A stretch of 64,000 nt of DNA from Kiritimatiellia bacterium (GCA_026417735.1 JAOACR010000010.1:1-64000); one strand, 5' to 3'; positions 42,962 to 53,013 are shown, numbered from the stretch's first letter. The notes: generated by a model not told the origin, from the sequence alone. Numbers and translations are program-made.

Positions 42962-45900
42962 ATGCTGAGGGTCGTCGTCAGCGACCGGCTGGAAATGCTG
43001 GCGGATGCGCTTGCGGTGCGCCTGGCCACAGCGCCCTCGGAGGAGCTCTGGGCGGGACCCACGATCGTCGTGCCCAGCCGCGGCATGGAACGCTGGCTGA
43101 CCATGCGGTTGGCCGGCCGTTTCGGCATCTGGGCCGGCGCGTCGTTCCCGTTTCCGGAACGATGGCTGGAATCGCTGGCGGCGGCGCTGGGTCTCGCACC
43201 GGCGGAGCCCTCCCGCTGGTCGCGTGGCGCAGTGGAGTGTGCGCTCTACGACCTGCTGCGCAGTTCGAACGACCCCGAAATCCGCGCCTGGACCGGGGGC
43301 GAAAGGGAAGGTCGCCGGTTACTCGCACTCGCGCGCCAGATCGCCGAGTGCTTCGATCAGTATGCGGCCTACCGTCCCGACTGGCTCCTCGCCTGGGACG
43401 AGGGCCGCTGCCCTCCCGACCTCGGGCCGCAGAATTCCGACGCCACCTGGCAGGCCCGCCTGTGGACCGCGCTCGTCGCCCGGCTCGGTCCCGACCATCC
43501 CGCCCGCCGGCTCGCACGCATCGGCGAGGAGCTCCGCCGCCGCCGAGCGCCGCCCGAAGGCCTGGCTCTCCCGCTCCATCTGTTCGGCCTCTCCGCGCTG
43601 CCGCCGATCCATCTGCAGCTGCTGGCCGAGTTCGCCCGCATCGCGGACGCAAACGTCTGGGTCTTCAATCCGTGCCGCGAAATGTGGTTCGAGACCACAC
43701 CACCCACCACCGCCGCCGACGCCGCGGAGCTGGCGGACGTTTCGCCCGCCGCCGACGTAGCGCCCTGGCTGTTGTCGTTGAACGGACGGCTGGCCCGCGA
43801 CTTCCTCGCGCAGCTCTACGAGGCCGCCAACTGGCAGGTTGAGGAACTGTGGTCGGAACCGGACCGCGATCCGCCGGGTGCGCTCGGCACGCTGCGACGT
43901 CGAATTCTCGAGGGTCTCCCCGAGCCCGCTCCCGGCCAGCCGCGTGCGCCGTGGCCGGACGACCCCACACGACCTTCAATCGCCGTGCACGTGTGCCACT
44001 CACCCCGACGCGAAATCGAAGTGCTGCGGGACCGGCTGCTGGATCTGTTCGATCGTGACGCGGATCTGACCCCCCGCGACGTGTTGGTGATGGCACCGGA
44101 TATTGAGCCGTACACACCGCACATCGCCGCAGTGTTCGGCAGCGAAGAGCCCCCGCTGCCCTGGTCCATCGCGGATCGCAGTCCGCTGCTCGTCGGCCAT
44201 CTCGCAGACGCGCTGCGACGGATTCTGCGTCTGCCGGACGGCGAGACCACCGCGCCGGAGCTCTTCGACCTGCTCGCGTTGCCGCCCGTGCGAGCCCGCT
44301 TCGGCCTCGACGACGATTCGCTCGCACGCATTCGCGACTGGTTGACCCGCGCCGCGATCCGTCGCGGCGGCGACGAGCCTGACCGTCCCAACTCCTGGTG
44401 CAGCGGGCTCGAGCGCCTCACGCTCGGCGCGATGGTTCGGCTTCCACCCCTCGTAACGATCGGCGACCGGCTGCCCGTCGAGCTCGACGACACCGCGACG
44501 CTGGACACACTCTGGGCCTTCTGGGCCGAGATATGCAACGCGCACCGCGACCTCGCCGGCCCCCATCACCCCGAAGAATGGCGCCGGCTCGTGCTCCGCG
44601 CGATGGACCGATTGCTCGCGCCCTCCCCGGAGGAAACCTTCGAATATGCGGAACTGCGCCGGTCGGTCGAACGCTGGGCCGATGACTGCACCGTCGCCGG
44701 CCTGACCGCCCCGCTGCCGCTGCCAGTCGTCCGCGACATGATCGAGCAGCGGCTGGATCCGAGCGCGCTCGCCGCGCCGTTCCTGCGCGGCGGCATCACC
44801 TTCTGCAATCTCCGGCCGATGCGAAGCGTCCCCTTTCGCGTCATCGCGCTGCTGGGCATGAACGACACCGATTTTCCCCGGCGCGACACCCCGGCCCCCT
44901 TTGACCTAATGCGCGTCGCGCCTCGCCGCGGCGACCGCCGGCGCCGGCTGGACGATCGACAGCTCTTTCTCGAAACGCTGTTCGCAGCCCGCGATCACCT
45001 CCACATCAGTTACGTCGGGCGCGACGCGCGCAACAACGAACCCCGCCCCCCCAGCGTGTGCGTCGGCGAACTGCTCGACGCGCTCGACCGCACCTTCGAC
45101 GCCGCCGGCCGCCCGCCGCGCGAGTTCGCCTGCGTCGAACACCCGCTCCACCCGTTCAGCCCGCTCTACTTCGACGCAGCGCCCGGGCCGCTGTTCAGCT
45201 ACTCCGCGCGCGCCCGCCGCGCCGTGGCCGCGCTCCGCGAGCGCGCAGCGCCATGCCCGGCAATCCTTTCACTGCAGCTGCCGCCGCCGGAGGAGCCGGT
45301 CCGGCTCACCCTCGAAGAACTCGTCCGCTTTTTCCGTGACCCCGTCGCGGACCTGCTCCGCCGCCGGCTCGATGCCACCGTCAGCCGGCCCGACGAGGAA
45401 CTCAACGACGCGGAACCGCTCCCCGGCTTCGACGAACCGCCGCGCGCGCTGGTCCGAGCCTGGATCGAGATTTCGGACGAGGCGCTCGGCGAGCGGCCTG
45501 TCCCGCTCGACCGGCTGCTGGCGGCCGCCGGCCACTTACCGCCCGGGCCAGCGGGATTCGCAATGCTTCAGCAGGTTCGATGCGTCGCCGATGGCCTCGT
45601 GCGCCGGCTCGCGCCGCTCCGCGAACCGCCCCTGCCACCCGTTGAGCTGCACCGCGAAACGCCACGCGGCATTGTGCTGGACGCTCAACTCACGGACCTG
45701 CGGCCCTCCGGCTTGCTCCGCTGGACCCCAGGGCGCATCCGGCCCGCCGACCGGCTCGCCGCATGGCTCGCCCACCTGGTGCTCCACGCCGCCCGCCCCG
45801 ACGGTCGCTGGCGAACTGTCCTGGTTGGCAGCGAGGAGACACTCGAGCTCCCGCCGCCCGACGACCCCCTCGCGCAGCTCGACCGGTGGCTCGAGGCGTT

Positions 45901-46165
45901 CGCCGATGGTCTCTGCCGACCGCTCGCAATCTGGCCCGATTGCGCGCTCGCGTTCGTCAGCGCCCACGATCCGGACGCCGCCGCCGCAGCCGCCCGCAGC
46001 GCGTGGTCGAACGAGCGCGGTCATGGTCTGCGCGACCGCCGCCCGCTGCTGCGCGCACTGTTTCCGGCCGATCACGACATCGTGACGCCCGACTTCGTCC
46101 GCCTCGCAAACACGCTGTTTCGGCCGCTGGCCACCGTGCCCGAGGCCGCGGGAGCCAGCGAATGA
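42962..46165 (+). CDS. recC: Exodeoxyribonuclease V subunit RecC
   Basis: 1,067 aa, near the usual length. Family blocks seen: PTIVVPSRGMERWLTMRLA and FGIWAGASFPFP at the N-terminus, HVCHSPRREIEVLRDRLLDLF and DVLVMAPDIEPYTPHI in the middle, RPMRSVPFRVIALLGMND and FPRRDTPAPFDLM later. RecC is an inactive helicase-nuclease fold that splits the duplex and reads Chi in the RecBCD complex. A -10-like TATAGT lies at 42945-42950. Stop overlaps recB (ATGA). Confidence 0.94.
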   Translation: MLRVVVSDRLEMLADALAVRLATAPSEELWAGPTIVVPSRGMERWLTMRLAGRFGIWAGASFPFPERWLESLAAALGLAPAEPSRWSRGAVECALYDLLRSSNDPEIRAWTGGEREGRRLLALARQIAECFDQYAAYRPDWLLAWDEGRCPPDLGPQNSDATWQARLWTALVARLGPDHPARRLARIGEELRRRRAPPEGLALPLHLFGLSALPPIHLQLLAEFARIADANVWVFNPCREMWFETTPPTTAADAAELADVSPAADVAPWLLSLNGRLARDFLAQLYEAANWQVEELWSEPDRDPPGALGTLRRRILEGLPEPAPGQPRAPWPDDPTRPSIAVHVCHSPRREIEVLRDRLLDLFDRDADLTPRDVLVMAPDIEPYTPHIAAVFGSEEPPLPWSIADRSPLLVGHLADALRRILRLPDGETTAPELFDLLALPPVRARFGLDDDSLARIRDWLTRAAIRRGGDEPDRPNSWCSGLERLTLGAMVRLPPLVTIGDRLPVELDDTATLDTLWAFWAEICNAHRDLAGPHHPEEWRRLVLRAMDRLLAPSPEETFEYAELRRSVERWADDCTVAGLTAPLPLPVVRDMIEQRLDPSALAAPFLRGGITFCNLRPMRSVPFRVIALLGMNDTDFPRRDTPAPFDLMRVAPRRGDRRRRLDDRQLFLETLFAARDHLHISYVGRDARNNEPRPPSVCVGELLDALDRTFDAAGRPPREFACVEHPLHPFSPLYFDAAPGPLFSYSARARRAVAALRERAAPCPAILSLQLPPPEEPVRLTLEELVRFFRDPVADLLRRRLDATVSRPDEELNDAEPLPGFDEPPRALVRAWIEISDEALGERPVPLDRLLAAAGHLPPGPAGFAMLQQVRCVADGLVRRLAPLREPPLPPVELHRETPRGIVLDAQLTDLRPSGLLRWTPGRIRPADRLAAWLAHLVLHAARPDGRWRTVLVGSEETLELPPPDDPLAQLDRWLEAFADGLCRPLAIWPDCALAFVSAHDPDAAAAAARSAWSNERGHGLRDRRPLLRALFPADHDIVTPDFVRLANTLFRPLATVPEAAGASE

Positions 46166-49100
46166 GCGCGTTCGATCCGTGCCGGATTCCGCTCGCCGGC
46201 CGCCAGCTACTCGAGGCCAGCGCCGGCACCGGCAAGACCCACGCGCTGGCGGAACTGCACCTGCGTCTGCTCGCCGAGCGGGCCGATCTCGCCATCACCG
46301 GCATCCTCGTGCTGACCTTCACCAACGCCGCCGCCGCCGAGCTTCGCGACCGGCTCCGCGCGCGCCTGCTCGCCGCGCAGTCCTGCCTGAACACCGGCCA
46401 GCGCGCCCTCGATCCGATCCTCGCCCGCGTTCGCGCCGACGACCGCGATCTGCGCGGCCGGCTCGCCCGAGCGCTGTCGGACTTTGATGCCGCTCCGATC
46501 GGCACGATCCACTCGTTCTGTCTGCGCGTGCTGCAGGAGCATCCCGTCGAATGCGGCGTTCCCACCGCGGTGCGTGTTCTTTCCCCCTCCGCCGATCTCG
46601 AAAACAACCTGGTTCGCGAAGTCGCCCGCGACGCGCTCGAGAAGGCGGCCGGCGACGGCAAACTGACGCTGGCGTGGGCATGCCATTACCTCGACGCGGC
46701 GGTACTGGCGCGAATCGTCGGCGAGGCCGTCGGCCGTGCGCACCGCATTGTCCCCGATCCCGCGCCGGCCGACGAGGGCGCGGTGGAAGAGTTCTTCGCC
46801 GATCGGCTCGCGCACGCCCGCGCGCTGTGGGAGCGGTTTCGCGACGAGCTGGCCGATCGTCTCCGCGCCGCCCCACTCCACCGCGGCCGTTACGGACCCG
46901 CGCAGCTGTCCCGCCTGCTGGAAAGCGTCGAGCGGTGGCTGCAGACACCCTTGCCACCGACTCCGCCCGACACCCCCCTTCCGATCGCCGCCCTCACCTC
47001 CGCCGCGCTGCGGGCCGCCACTCACAAGGGCCACGCCGACGAGGTTCCCTCGCATCCGCTGCTCGACGCGCTCGACGAACTTCATGCCGCCGCGCTCGAG
47101 CTGGACCGCGTTGCGCACACGCGGGCGCTCGCAATCCGCGCACAAGTCGCCCGCCTCACCCCCACCGTCCGCCGCCGCCGGCTCGACCGCCTCGACGCAC
47201 TCGACTACGACGAGCTCACGTTCCGGCTACTCGACGCGCTTCGCGGCGCATCCGGCGAGCGCCTCGCTCACCGGCTCGCCCGCGAATACCCCGCCGCCCT
47301 CGTGGACGAGGCGCAGGACACCGATCCGGCTCAGCACGAGATCCTCGAGGCGCTTCACGCCCACGGCACCGCGCTGTTTCTGATCGGCGACCCGAAACAG
47401 TCGATCTACGCGTTCCGCGGCGCGGACGTCTTCGCGTACGCGCGCGCCGCCGCCCGCGCCTCTCGCCACTCGCTCGACCGCAACTGGCGCGCCACGCCCC
47501 CCCTGGTCGCCGCCGTCCAGGCGGCATTTGCGCGCCCGAACGCCTTCGGGTGGTCCTTCATCACATTGCCCGACGTCCGCCCCGCCGACGGCGCCACCAC
47601 GCTCCGACTCGAGCTCGGCGACAGCGCGCCGCCCCCCTTCCGGATCTGGCTGATCCCGCCCCCCGAGGCGGGCGGCCGCCGCCCGCTGCCGGCCGGCCGC
47701 GCGCGCCGCCACATCGCCGACGCGCTCGCCGCGGAGATCGCCGCGCTGCTCGCCCCCCATTCCCCCGCCCGCCTCGTCGGCCCCGACGGCCCGCGTGCCG
47801 TCGAACCGGCGGACGTCGCGGTGCTCGTTACGCGCCACCTCGAAGCAGCCGAGGTGCTCGCCGCACTGTCGCGCGCCGGCGTCCCCGCGGTTGCCTCCAG
47901 CAATAGCAGCGTCTTCGCCAGCGATGACGCGATCTACCTGCGCATCGTACTCGACGCGCTCGCCCGACCCCGCCGCGAAGATCTCGCCCGCGGCGCCGCG
48001 CTGACACCCATCCTCGCCGTGGATCCCGCCGCGCTCGCCGACCCCGCGTCCGCCGCCTGGACCGCGTTCATGAACCGCTGGGTCGCCGCCGCGGAACTCT
48101 GGCCCCGGCGCGGCGTCCGCGAAACCCTCGAACGCCTGTTTGCGACCGAAGCAGTGTTCGAACGTTTGCTCGCCCGGACCGACGGCGAACGCCGCGCGAC
48201 AAACCTCCGCCACCTGACCGACCTTCTCGGCGCGGCGGAGTCGCAGCGGCGCATGGGCCCCGGCGCACTCCTCGCGTGGTTCGACGCACAGATCGCCGCC
48301 TCCGAAAGCTCCGCTGAAGAGACCGAACTGCAGCTCGATAGCGACGCGCGCCGCGTCCGCGTCGCCACCATCCACCACAGCAAAGGCCTGCAGTACCCGA
48401 TCGTCTATTGCCCCTTCCTCTGGGCGCTGCCGCACGGCCAGCGCAACCTCGCCGACCTTGCCGTCTGCCACGACGACCACACCGGCGAGCGCATTCTCGA
48501 CGTCGGCGGGCCGGACCTCGAGGCGCACGCCGAGCGCGAGCGGCTCGAACGGTTCTTCGAGAGCGTCCGGCTCACGTACGTCGCAGTCACGCGGGCCCGC
48601 GCCGCCTGCACCGTAGTGTGGGGGCCCTTTCGCGGTGCGGCCGCCTCCCCGCTGGCCTGGCTGTGGCATGCGGCGCCCGACCATCCGCCGGGCGAAGAGG
48701 TCGACACGGTCCAGCGCTGGGATGACCGCCGCATCGCCGCCGACCTCGAACAGCTTGCCGCCGCCGCACCCGGTTCCATCGTCGTCGGCCCGCCGCCCGT
48801 CACCACGCCCTCGCTCCCACCCCCGCCGGCACAGCCCCTCCCGCCCCCCGGCCCCGCACGCCAGATCCGCCGGCCTCTCGACGACGGCTGGCGCATTGTC
48901 AGCTTCACTTCCCTGCGCGCGATCGCCGGGACCGACGCCGACGAACAGCCCGACGTCGACGCCGCTGTCGCACCCCTACCGGTGGACGAAACCGCGCAAC
49001 CGCGCTTCCGCTTCCCCGCCGGCCCCGCCGCCGGCACCGTGCTCCATGCGCTCCTTGAACGCGTGGACTTCGCCAACCCCGCCCGCGACCGCCTCCTCGC

Positions 49101-49731
49101 CGACGCCGCGGCCGCTCTCAGCCTCCACGGCCTGGACGCCGCCTGGGCCGAGACCGCCACCGATCTGGTCATCGCCGCACTGACCACTCCGCTCGACGAC
49201 CGCGGTCTGCGCCTCTGCGACCTCGACCCGCGCCGCTGCGTCCGCGAGCTCCCGTTCCTGATGCGCCTCGGCCGCGTGACCGCCGCCGCACTGAACGAGC
49301 GCCTCGGACGCACCGCCCGTTCCGACGCGCACCGGCCCCCACCGCTCGTCTTCGAGCCGGTCCGCGGATTTCTCCGGGGTTTCGTGGACCTCGTCTTCGA
49401 AGCCGACGGCCGTTGGTACGTGCTCGATTACAAGTCCAACCTGCTCGGCCACGCGGTGGACGACTACCGCCCCGACCGTCTCGCCGCCGAAATGGCCGCC
49501 GCCGATTACGAGCTTCAGGCGTTGATCTACGCCGTCGCTCTCCGCCGCCTGGCCCTCGCCCGCGGCATTTCGGAGGAGACCTTTGCCGACCGCTGGGGCG
49601 GCTGCATCTACCTCTTTCTCCGCGGGCTCTCCCCCGAAACCGGCCCCTCGCGCGGCGTCGTCCGCTGGCGCCCTGACCCCGCTGAGCTGGCGGAGCTCTC
49701 CGACCTTCTCGATCGCGGAGACACCCCGTGA
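46162..49731 (+). CDS. recB: Exodeoxyribonuclease V subunit RecB (helicase-nuclease)
   Basis: 1,189 aa. SF1A helicase: Walker A LLEASAGTGKTHALAEL (GTGKT near residues 22-26), Walker B VDEAQDTDP, motif III LIGDPKQSIYAFRGADVF, later VRVATIHHSKGLQYPIVY and TYVAVTRARAACTVVW. The C-terminal nuclease has GFVDLVF (Asp1076) and VLDYKSN (Asp1089, Lys1091), the intact RecB active site. The ATG at 46162 overlaps recC; the stop overlaps the recD GTG. It unwinds and degrades double-strand ends. Confidence 0.96.
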   Translation: MSAFDPCRIPLAGRQLLEASAGTGKTHALAELHLRLLAERADLAITGILVLTFTNAAAAELRDRLRARLLAAQSCLNTGQRALDPILARVRADDRDLRGRLARALSDFDAAPIGTIHSFCLRVLQEHPVECGVPTAVRVLSPSADLENNLVREVARDALEKAAGDGKLTLAWACHYLDAAVLARIVGEAVGRAHRIVPDPAPADEGAVEEFFADRLAHARALWERFRDELADRLRAAPLHRGRYGPAQLSRLLESVERWLQTPLPPTPPDTPLPIAALTSAALRAATHKGHADEVPSHPLLDALDELHAAALELDRVAHTRALAIRAQVARLTPTVRRRRLDRLDALDYDELTFRLLDALRGASGERLAHRLAREYPAALVDEAQDTDPAQHEILEALHAHGTALFLIGDPKQSIYAFRGADVFAYARAAARASRHSLDRNWRATPPLVAAVQAAFARPNAFGWSFITLPDVRPADGATTLRLELGDSAPPPFRIWLIPPPEAGGRRPLPAGRARRHIADALAAEIAALLAPHSPARLVGPDGPRAVEPADVAVLVTRHLEAAEVLAALSRAGVPAVASSNSSVFASDDAIYLRIVLDALARPRREDLARGAALTPILAVDPAALADPASAAWTAFMNRWVAAAELWPRRGVRETLERLFATEAVFERLLARTDGERRATNLRHLTDLLGAAESQRRMGPGALLAWFDAQIAASESSAEETELQLDSDARRVRVATIHHSKGLQYPIVYCPFLWALPHGQRNLADLAVCHDDHTGERILDVGGPDLEAHAERERLERFFESVRLTYVAVTRARAACTVVWGPFRGAAASPLAWLWHAAPDHPPGEEVDTVQRWDDRRIAADLEQLAAAAPGSIVVGPPPVTTPSLPPPPAQPLPPPGPARQIRRPLDDGWRIVSFTSLRAIAGTDADEQPDVDAAVAPLPVDETAQPRFRFPAGPAAGTVLHALLERVDFANPARDRLLADAAAALSLHGLDAAWAETATDLVIAALTTPLDDRGLRLCDLDPRRCVRELPFLMRLGRVTAAALNERLGRTARSDAHRPPPLVFEPVRGFLRGFVDLVFEADGRWYVLDYKSNLLGHAVDDYRPDRLAAEMAAADYELQALIYAVALRRLALARGISEETFADRWGGCIYLFLRGLSPETGPSRGVVRWRPDPAELAELSDLLDRGDTP

Positions 49732-51485
49732 ACGATCCCCGGATCGCCGCGCTGCTCGACGCCAACCTCCTCAGCGAACTCGATGCCGGCTGGGCGCGCC
49801 TCCTCGCCCGCGTGGCCGGCGGTCCGCTGCCCGCGGACCTCGCGCTGGCTGCCGCAATGCTCTCCGCGCTCCAGCGCGCCGGGCACACCTCGCTCGACCT
49901 GCGGCAGACCCCGGCCGAACTCTTCGACGAGTCCGGCCTGGCGCCGCCCGCGCTGCCGGCGCTCTCCAACCCTTGGACGCTTCCCGATCGTCACCTTCCA
50001 ATCCTTGGAGGCCCCGGCGACACCGCGCCGCTGATCCGCGACGGGCCGCGCCTGTATCTGCAACGCCACTGGCGCGACGAATGCGACGTTGCCGACGCGA
50101 TTGCAGCGCGTACCGCCGCCCCGCCCACCTCGGCACCGTCCTCGCTGCCCGCCGACCTTTGGTCCCGCCCGGAAGAGGCCGCCCAGCGCGCCGCCGCGCA
50201 CGCCGCACTCTCGCGCCCCCTTGCGGTGATCGCCGGCGGGCCCGGCACCGGGAAAACCGGCTGTGTGGTCCGCGCGCTGCGTGCGGCACGCGAGAGCGGC
50301 CGCATCATTGAGCGCATCGCGATCGCCGCCCCCACCGGCAAAGCCGTCGCGCGGCTGCGCGAGGTCTGGACCGCGGCGCGCACTGGTCCCGCCCCACCGG
50401 TGGAAATCGCCACGCTGCACCGGCTGCTCGGGCTGCATCCCGACCGCGTCGAGCCGCGGTACGGACCGGGCCGCCCACTGCCGCATGAGCTGGTCGTCGT
50501 GGACGAAATGTCCATGGTGGACCTCGGCCTCATGGCCGCGCTCGTCCGCGCGCTGCGGCCGGACGCTCGGCTCGTGCTGATCGGCGACCACCAGCAGCTG
50601 GCGTCGGTGCAACCGGGCAGCGTGTTCCGCGATCTGTGTGAAGGCCTGCGCGCGGTGTCGCCAGCGGAGGACGCGATGGGACCGCTGATCGAGCTGCACC
50701 ACAACTTTCGTTTCTCGGCCGGCCGGCCGATCGGTCGTCTCGCCGCGGCGGTTCGCGCCGGCGACGCGGACGCGGCGCTCGAGGCGCTCCGCGACGGTGG
50801 CGCGGAGGCCGCGCTGGCCGAGCTGCCGCCGCGCCGCAGTCTCGGCGCCCAATTGCGCGAGCGCATCGCGGTTGCCTGGGCGCCGCTGTTGGCCGCCACC
50901 ACGCCCGCGGAGGCGCTCACCGCGCTGCGCGGTTTCCGCGTGCTGTGCTCCCACCGCGTGGGGCCCTACGGCGCGGAACGCGTTGGCGCAGAGCTGGCCG
51001 CCGCCGCGCGCAGAGGCCCCGCCGGCACACCGCTGATCATCACCGCGAACGACCCCGCGCGGGGCCTCTACAACGGAGATGGCGGCGTGTGGTGGCGCGG
51101 GCCGGCCGGCTGGGGCGCGGTGATCGAGGCCGAGGGCGGCGTGGTCGAGCTGCCGGAGGGACGCGTCCCGCCCTGGGCGCCCGCGTGGGCGCTCACCGTC
51201 CACAAAAGCCAAGGCTCCGAATACGGCGAGGTGCTGCTGGTGCTGCCCGACCGCGACTCACCACTGCTCACGCGGGAACTCGTCTACACCGCGATCACCC
51301 GCGCGCGCCGCCGCGTGGAAGTCTGGGCACCCGCCCCCTTGCTCGCGGAGGCGATCCAGCGCACCGCGCACCGCTCCAGCGGCCTCGCCGACGCGATCCG
51401 GCGCCGACTCAGCGGTGAAACCACCAGTCCGCCGTCGCCACGATCACGCACAACCCCGACAACACCACTGTGGCCGCAATCGTGA
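49728..51485 (+). CDS. recD: Exodeoxyribonuclease V subunit RecD (5'-3' helicase)
   Basis: 585 aa, SF1B helicase. N-terminal RecB-binding helices, then LYLQRHWRDE, Walker A AGGPGTGKTG (GTGKT near 172-176), VVVDEMSMVDLGLM, LIGDHQQLASVQPGSVF, and near the end ALTVHKSQGSEYGEVLLVLP and YTAITRARRRVEVW. GTG start overlaps the recB stop. Residues 80-94 are encoded by a 45-bp palindromic repeat element (separate entry). The last 25 codons overlap a small gene on the opposite strand. Confidence 0.95.
   Translation: MNDPRIAALLDANLLSELDAGWARLLARVAGGPLPADLALAAAMLSALQRAGHTSLDLRQTPAELFDESGLAPPALPALSNPWTLPDRHLPILGGPGDTAPLIRDGPRLYLQRHWRDECDVADAIAARTAAPPTSAPSSLPADLWSRPEEAAQRAAAHAALSRPLAVIAGGPGTGKTGCVVRALRAARESGRIIERIAIAAPTGKAVARLREVWTAARTGPAPPVEIATLHRLLGLHPDRVEPRYGPGRPLPHELVVVDEMSMVDLGLMAALVRALRPDARLVLIGDHQQLASVQPGSVFRDLCEGLRAVSPAEDAMGPLIELHHNFRFSAGRPIGRLAAAVRAGDADAALEALRDGGAEAALAELPPRRSLGAQLRERIAVAWAPLLAATTPAEALTALRGFRVLCSHRVGPYGAERVGAELAAAARRGPAGTPLIITANDPARGLYNGDGGVWWRGPAGWGAVIEAEGGVVELPEGRVPPWAPAWALTVHKSQGSEYGEVLLVLPDRDSPLLTRELVYTAITRARRRVEVWAPAPLLAEAIQRTAHRSSGLADAIRRRLSGETTSPPSPRSRTTPTTPLWPQS
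49965..50009. repeat. 45-bp paired-palindrome element inside recD
   Basis: TCCAACCCTTGGA at 49965-49977 and TCCAATCCTTGGA at 49997-50009 start 32 bp apart, the same geometry as at 18154-18198. The 45-bp length is a multiple of three and is read in frame as SNPWTLPDRHLPILG in a linker of RecD before LYLQRHWRDE. It looks like insertion of a mobile palindromic unit into a tolerant protein loop. Confidence 0.65.
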
Positions 51486-51627
51486 AATTGTAGGCCGCCC
51501 GCGGGTAGTCCAGCCCGACGTGTGGTCGCATCAGCCACGCAATCGAGCCGCCGGCCGCCGCAATGAGCAGCGCCAGCAACCAGAGCCAGCGGCGCGGACC
51601 CGGTGTTCGGTAGCGGCGCGGTTGCAT
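51409..51627 (-). CDS. Small two-helix membrane protein
   Basis: 72 aa. Two hydrophobic helices (WLWLLALLIAAAGGSIAWLM and FTIAATVVLSGLCVIVATADW) joined by a short loop, with a basic N-terminus (QPRRYRTPGPRR). I do not recognise it. The ATG at 51627 has GGGG upstream; an ATG at 51648 is also possible. Its 3' end overlaps the 3' end of recD by 77 bp on the opposite strand. Helix quality and positive-inside charge argue it is real. Confidence 0.6.
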   Translation of the reverse strand: MQPRRYRTPGPRRWLWLLALLIAAAGGSIAWLMRPHVGLDYPRAAYNFTIAATVVLSGLCVIVATADWWFHR

Positions 51628-51732
51628 CGCCCCGATTTTAAGCCCCATCCGCCCGAACACAATCCGCGGTCGTGCATTCCACATTGCCAGATCTGAACGC
51701 ACCCGCTAGCGTGGACGACCGGAGATGATCCC

Positions 51733-52914
51733 ATGCACCCACACCACGCCCATCGTCCGCTGTTCGCACTGCTCGCGCTCGCGGTGTGCCGCGCGCCCCT
51801 CTGCCGGGCCGATCCCGTCACCGCCGCCCTCCAGCCGTTCCTCGATCGGGGCGAGATCGCGGGTGCGGTGACGCTGGTCGCCAACCGCGATCGCGTGCTT
51901 CATTGCGCCGCGATCGGATGGGCGAACCTTGAACGCCGAGTGCCGATCGCAACCAACTCGCTGTTCTGGATCGCCTCGATGACGAAGCCGCTGACCGCCG
52001 CGCTAGTGCTCTCGTTGTGCGACGAGGGCCGCTGCACGCTGGACGACCCTCTCGCCCGTTGGCTGCCGGAGTTCCGCGGCCTCACCTTCTCAAACGGCGC
52101 GCCCGCCGAACCAATGCCAACCCTTCGGCACCTGCTCACCCACACCTCCGGACTGGACACGCCGCCGCCGACCCGATGGGACGCGCCGCTCAGCGAGATC
52201 GTCGCGGCCAGTGCGGCCCGGCCGCTGCATTTTCCGCCCGGCTCGCGCTGGGAATATTGCAACGGCGGCATCAACGCGCTCGGGCGGGTCGTCGAAGTGA
52301 TCGAGCAGGCCCCCTTCGCGGAGGTGCTGCAGCGCCGACTGCTCGAGCCCCTCGGCATGACCGACACGACGTTCTGGCCCGACGAGGACGCGGCGGACCG
52401 GCTCGCGACCGCGTACGAGCCCGACGGGGCTGGCGGTCTGCGGCCCACCGGCATCTTCTTTCTGCAGGGACCTCTCACCGACCGCCGCCGCACCCCGCTG
52501 CCCGCGGGTGGTCTGTTTTCCACCGCAGCCGATTACGCGAAGTTCCTGCAGATGCTGCTCAATGGCGGCGTCACCCCCTCCGGCCGCCGGATCCTGTCCG
52601 AGGCGGCGGTGCGGGAGATGACCCGGACCCAGACCGGAGACCTGAAAACCGGCTTTGTTGACGGCATGAGCTTTGGGCTGGGCGTGGGCGTCGTCCGCGA
52701 ACCCCGCGGTGTCACCGCCGCCCTTTCTCCGGGCACGTTCGGTCACGGTGGCGCCTACGGTACCCAGGCGTGGGCCGATCCGGTCCGCGGCCGACTCTAC
52801 ATCCTGCTGATCCAGCGCGCGAAGCTGCCCAACGCGGACGGCTCGGAGATACGCGCCGCGTTCCAGGCCGCGGCGGCTGCGCTCCCGGAGCCGCCCGCCG
52901 ATACGACCCGCTGA
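51733..52914 (+). CDS. Exported serine beta-lactamase-like protein (class C / S12 esterase family)
   Basis: 393 aa with signal peptide 1-25. SxxK is SMTK (82-85, nucleophile Ser82), YxN is YCN (175-177), and the third motif is HGG at 338-340 rather than KTG, as in S12 esterases and penicillin-binding-protein-like hydrolases. LLTHTSGLD and PGSRWEYCNGG are family blocks. It is probably a periplasmic esterase or peptidase; a true beta-lactamase role is unlikely with HGG. Confidence 0.86.
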   Translation: MHPHHAHRPLFALLALAVCRAPLCRADPVTAALQPFLDRGEIAGAVTLVANRDRVLHCAAIGWANLERRVPIATNSLFWIASMTKPLTAALVLSLCDEGRCTLDDPLARWLPEFRGLTFSNGAPAEPMPTLRHLLTHTSGLDTPPPTRWDAPLSEIVAASAARPLHFPPGSRWEYCNGGINALGRVVEVIEQAPFAEVLQRRLLEPLGMTDTTFWPDEDAADRLATAYEPDGAGGLRPTGIFFLQGPLTDRRRTPLPAGGLFSTAADYAKFLQMLLNGGVTPSGRRILSEAAVREMTRTQTGDLKTGFVDGMSFGLGVGVVREPRGVTAALSPGTFGHGGAYGTQAWADPVRGRLYILLIQRAKLPNADGSEIRAAFQAAAAALPEPPADTTR

Positions 52915-52942
52915 GCCTGCAGCGATCGCCGCCTTTGCCAGT

Positions 52943-52970
52943 TTGCAAACGCCCGCCCCGGTCGTATGTT
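52943..52970 (+). promoter_or_regulatory. Putative promoter of the Cys/Gly-rich mini-protein
   Basis: TTGCAA, 16-bp spacer, TATGTT, lying between the beta-lactamase-like stop and the small gene, 43 bp before its ATG. An AGGAGA ribosome-binding site follows. Confidence 0.5.
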
Positions 52971-53013
52971 GAGACTACTGCAGTGGCAATCTGCAGCGCA
53001 GGAGACACAACAC

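Noticed and set aside
47227-48684. 485-codon open frame antisense to recB
   Set aside because: Gly/Arg-rich shadow of RecB third positions, no signal, no ribosome-binding site.
51733-52914. Antibiotic-resistance beta-lactamase
   Set aside because: SxxK and YxN are present, but the third motif is HGG, as in S12 esterases and peptidases; resistance is not supported.
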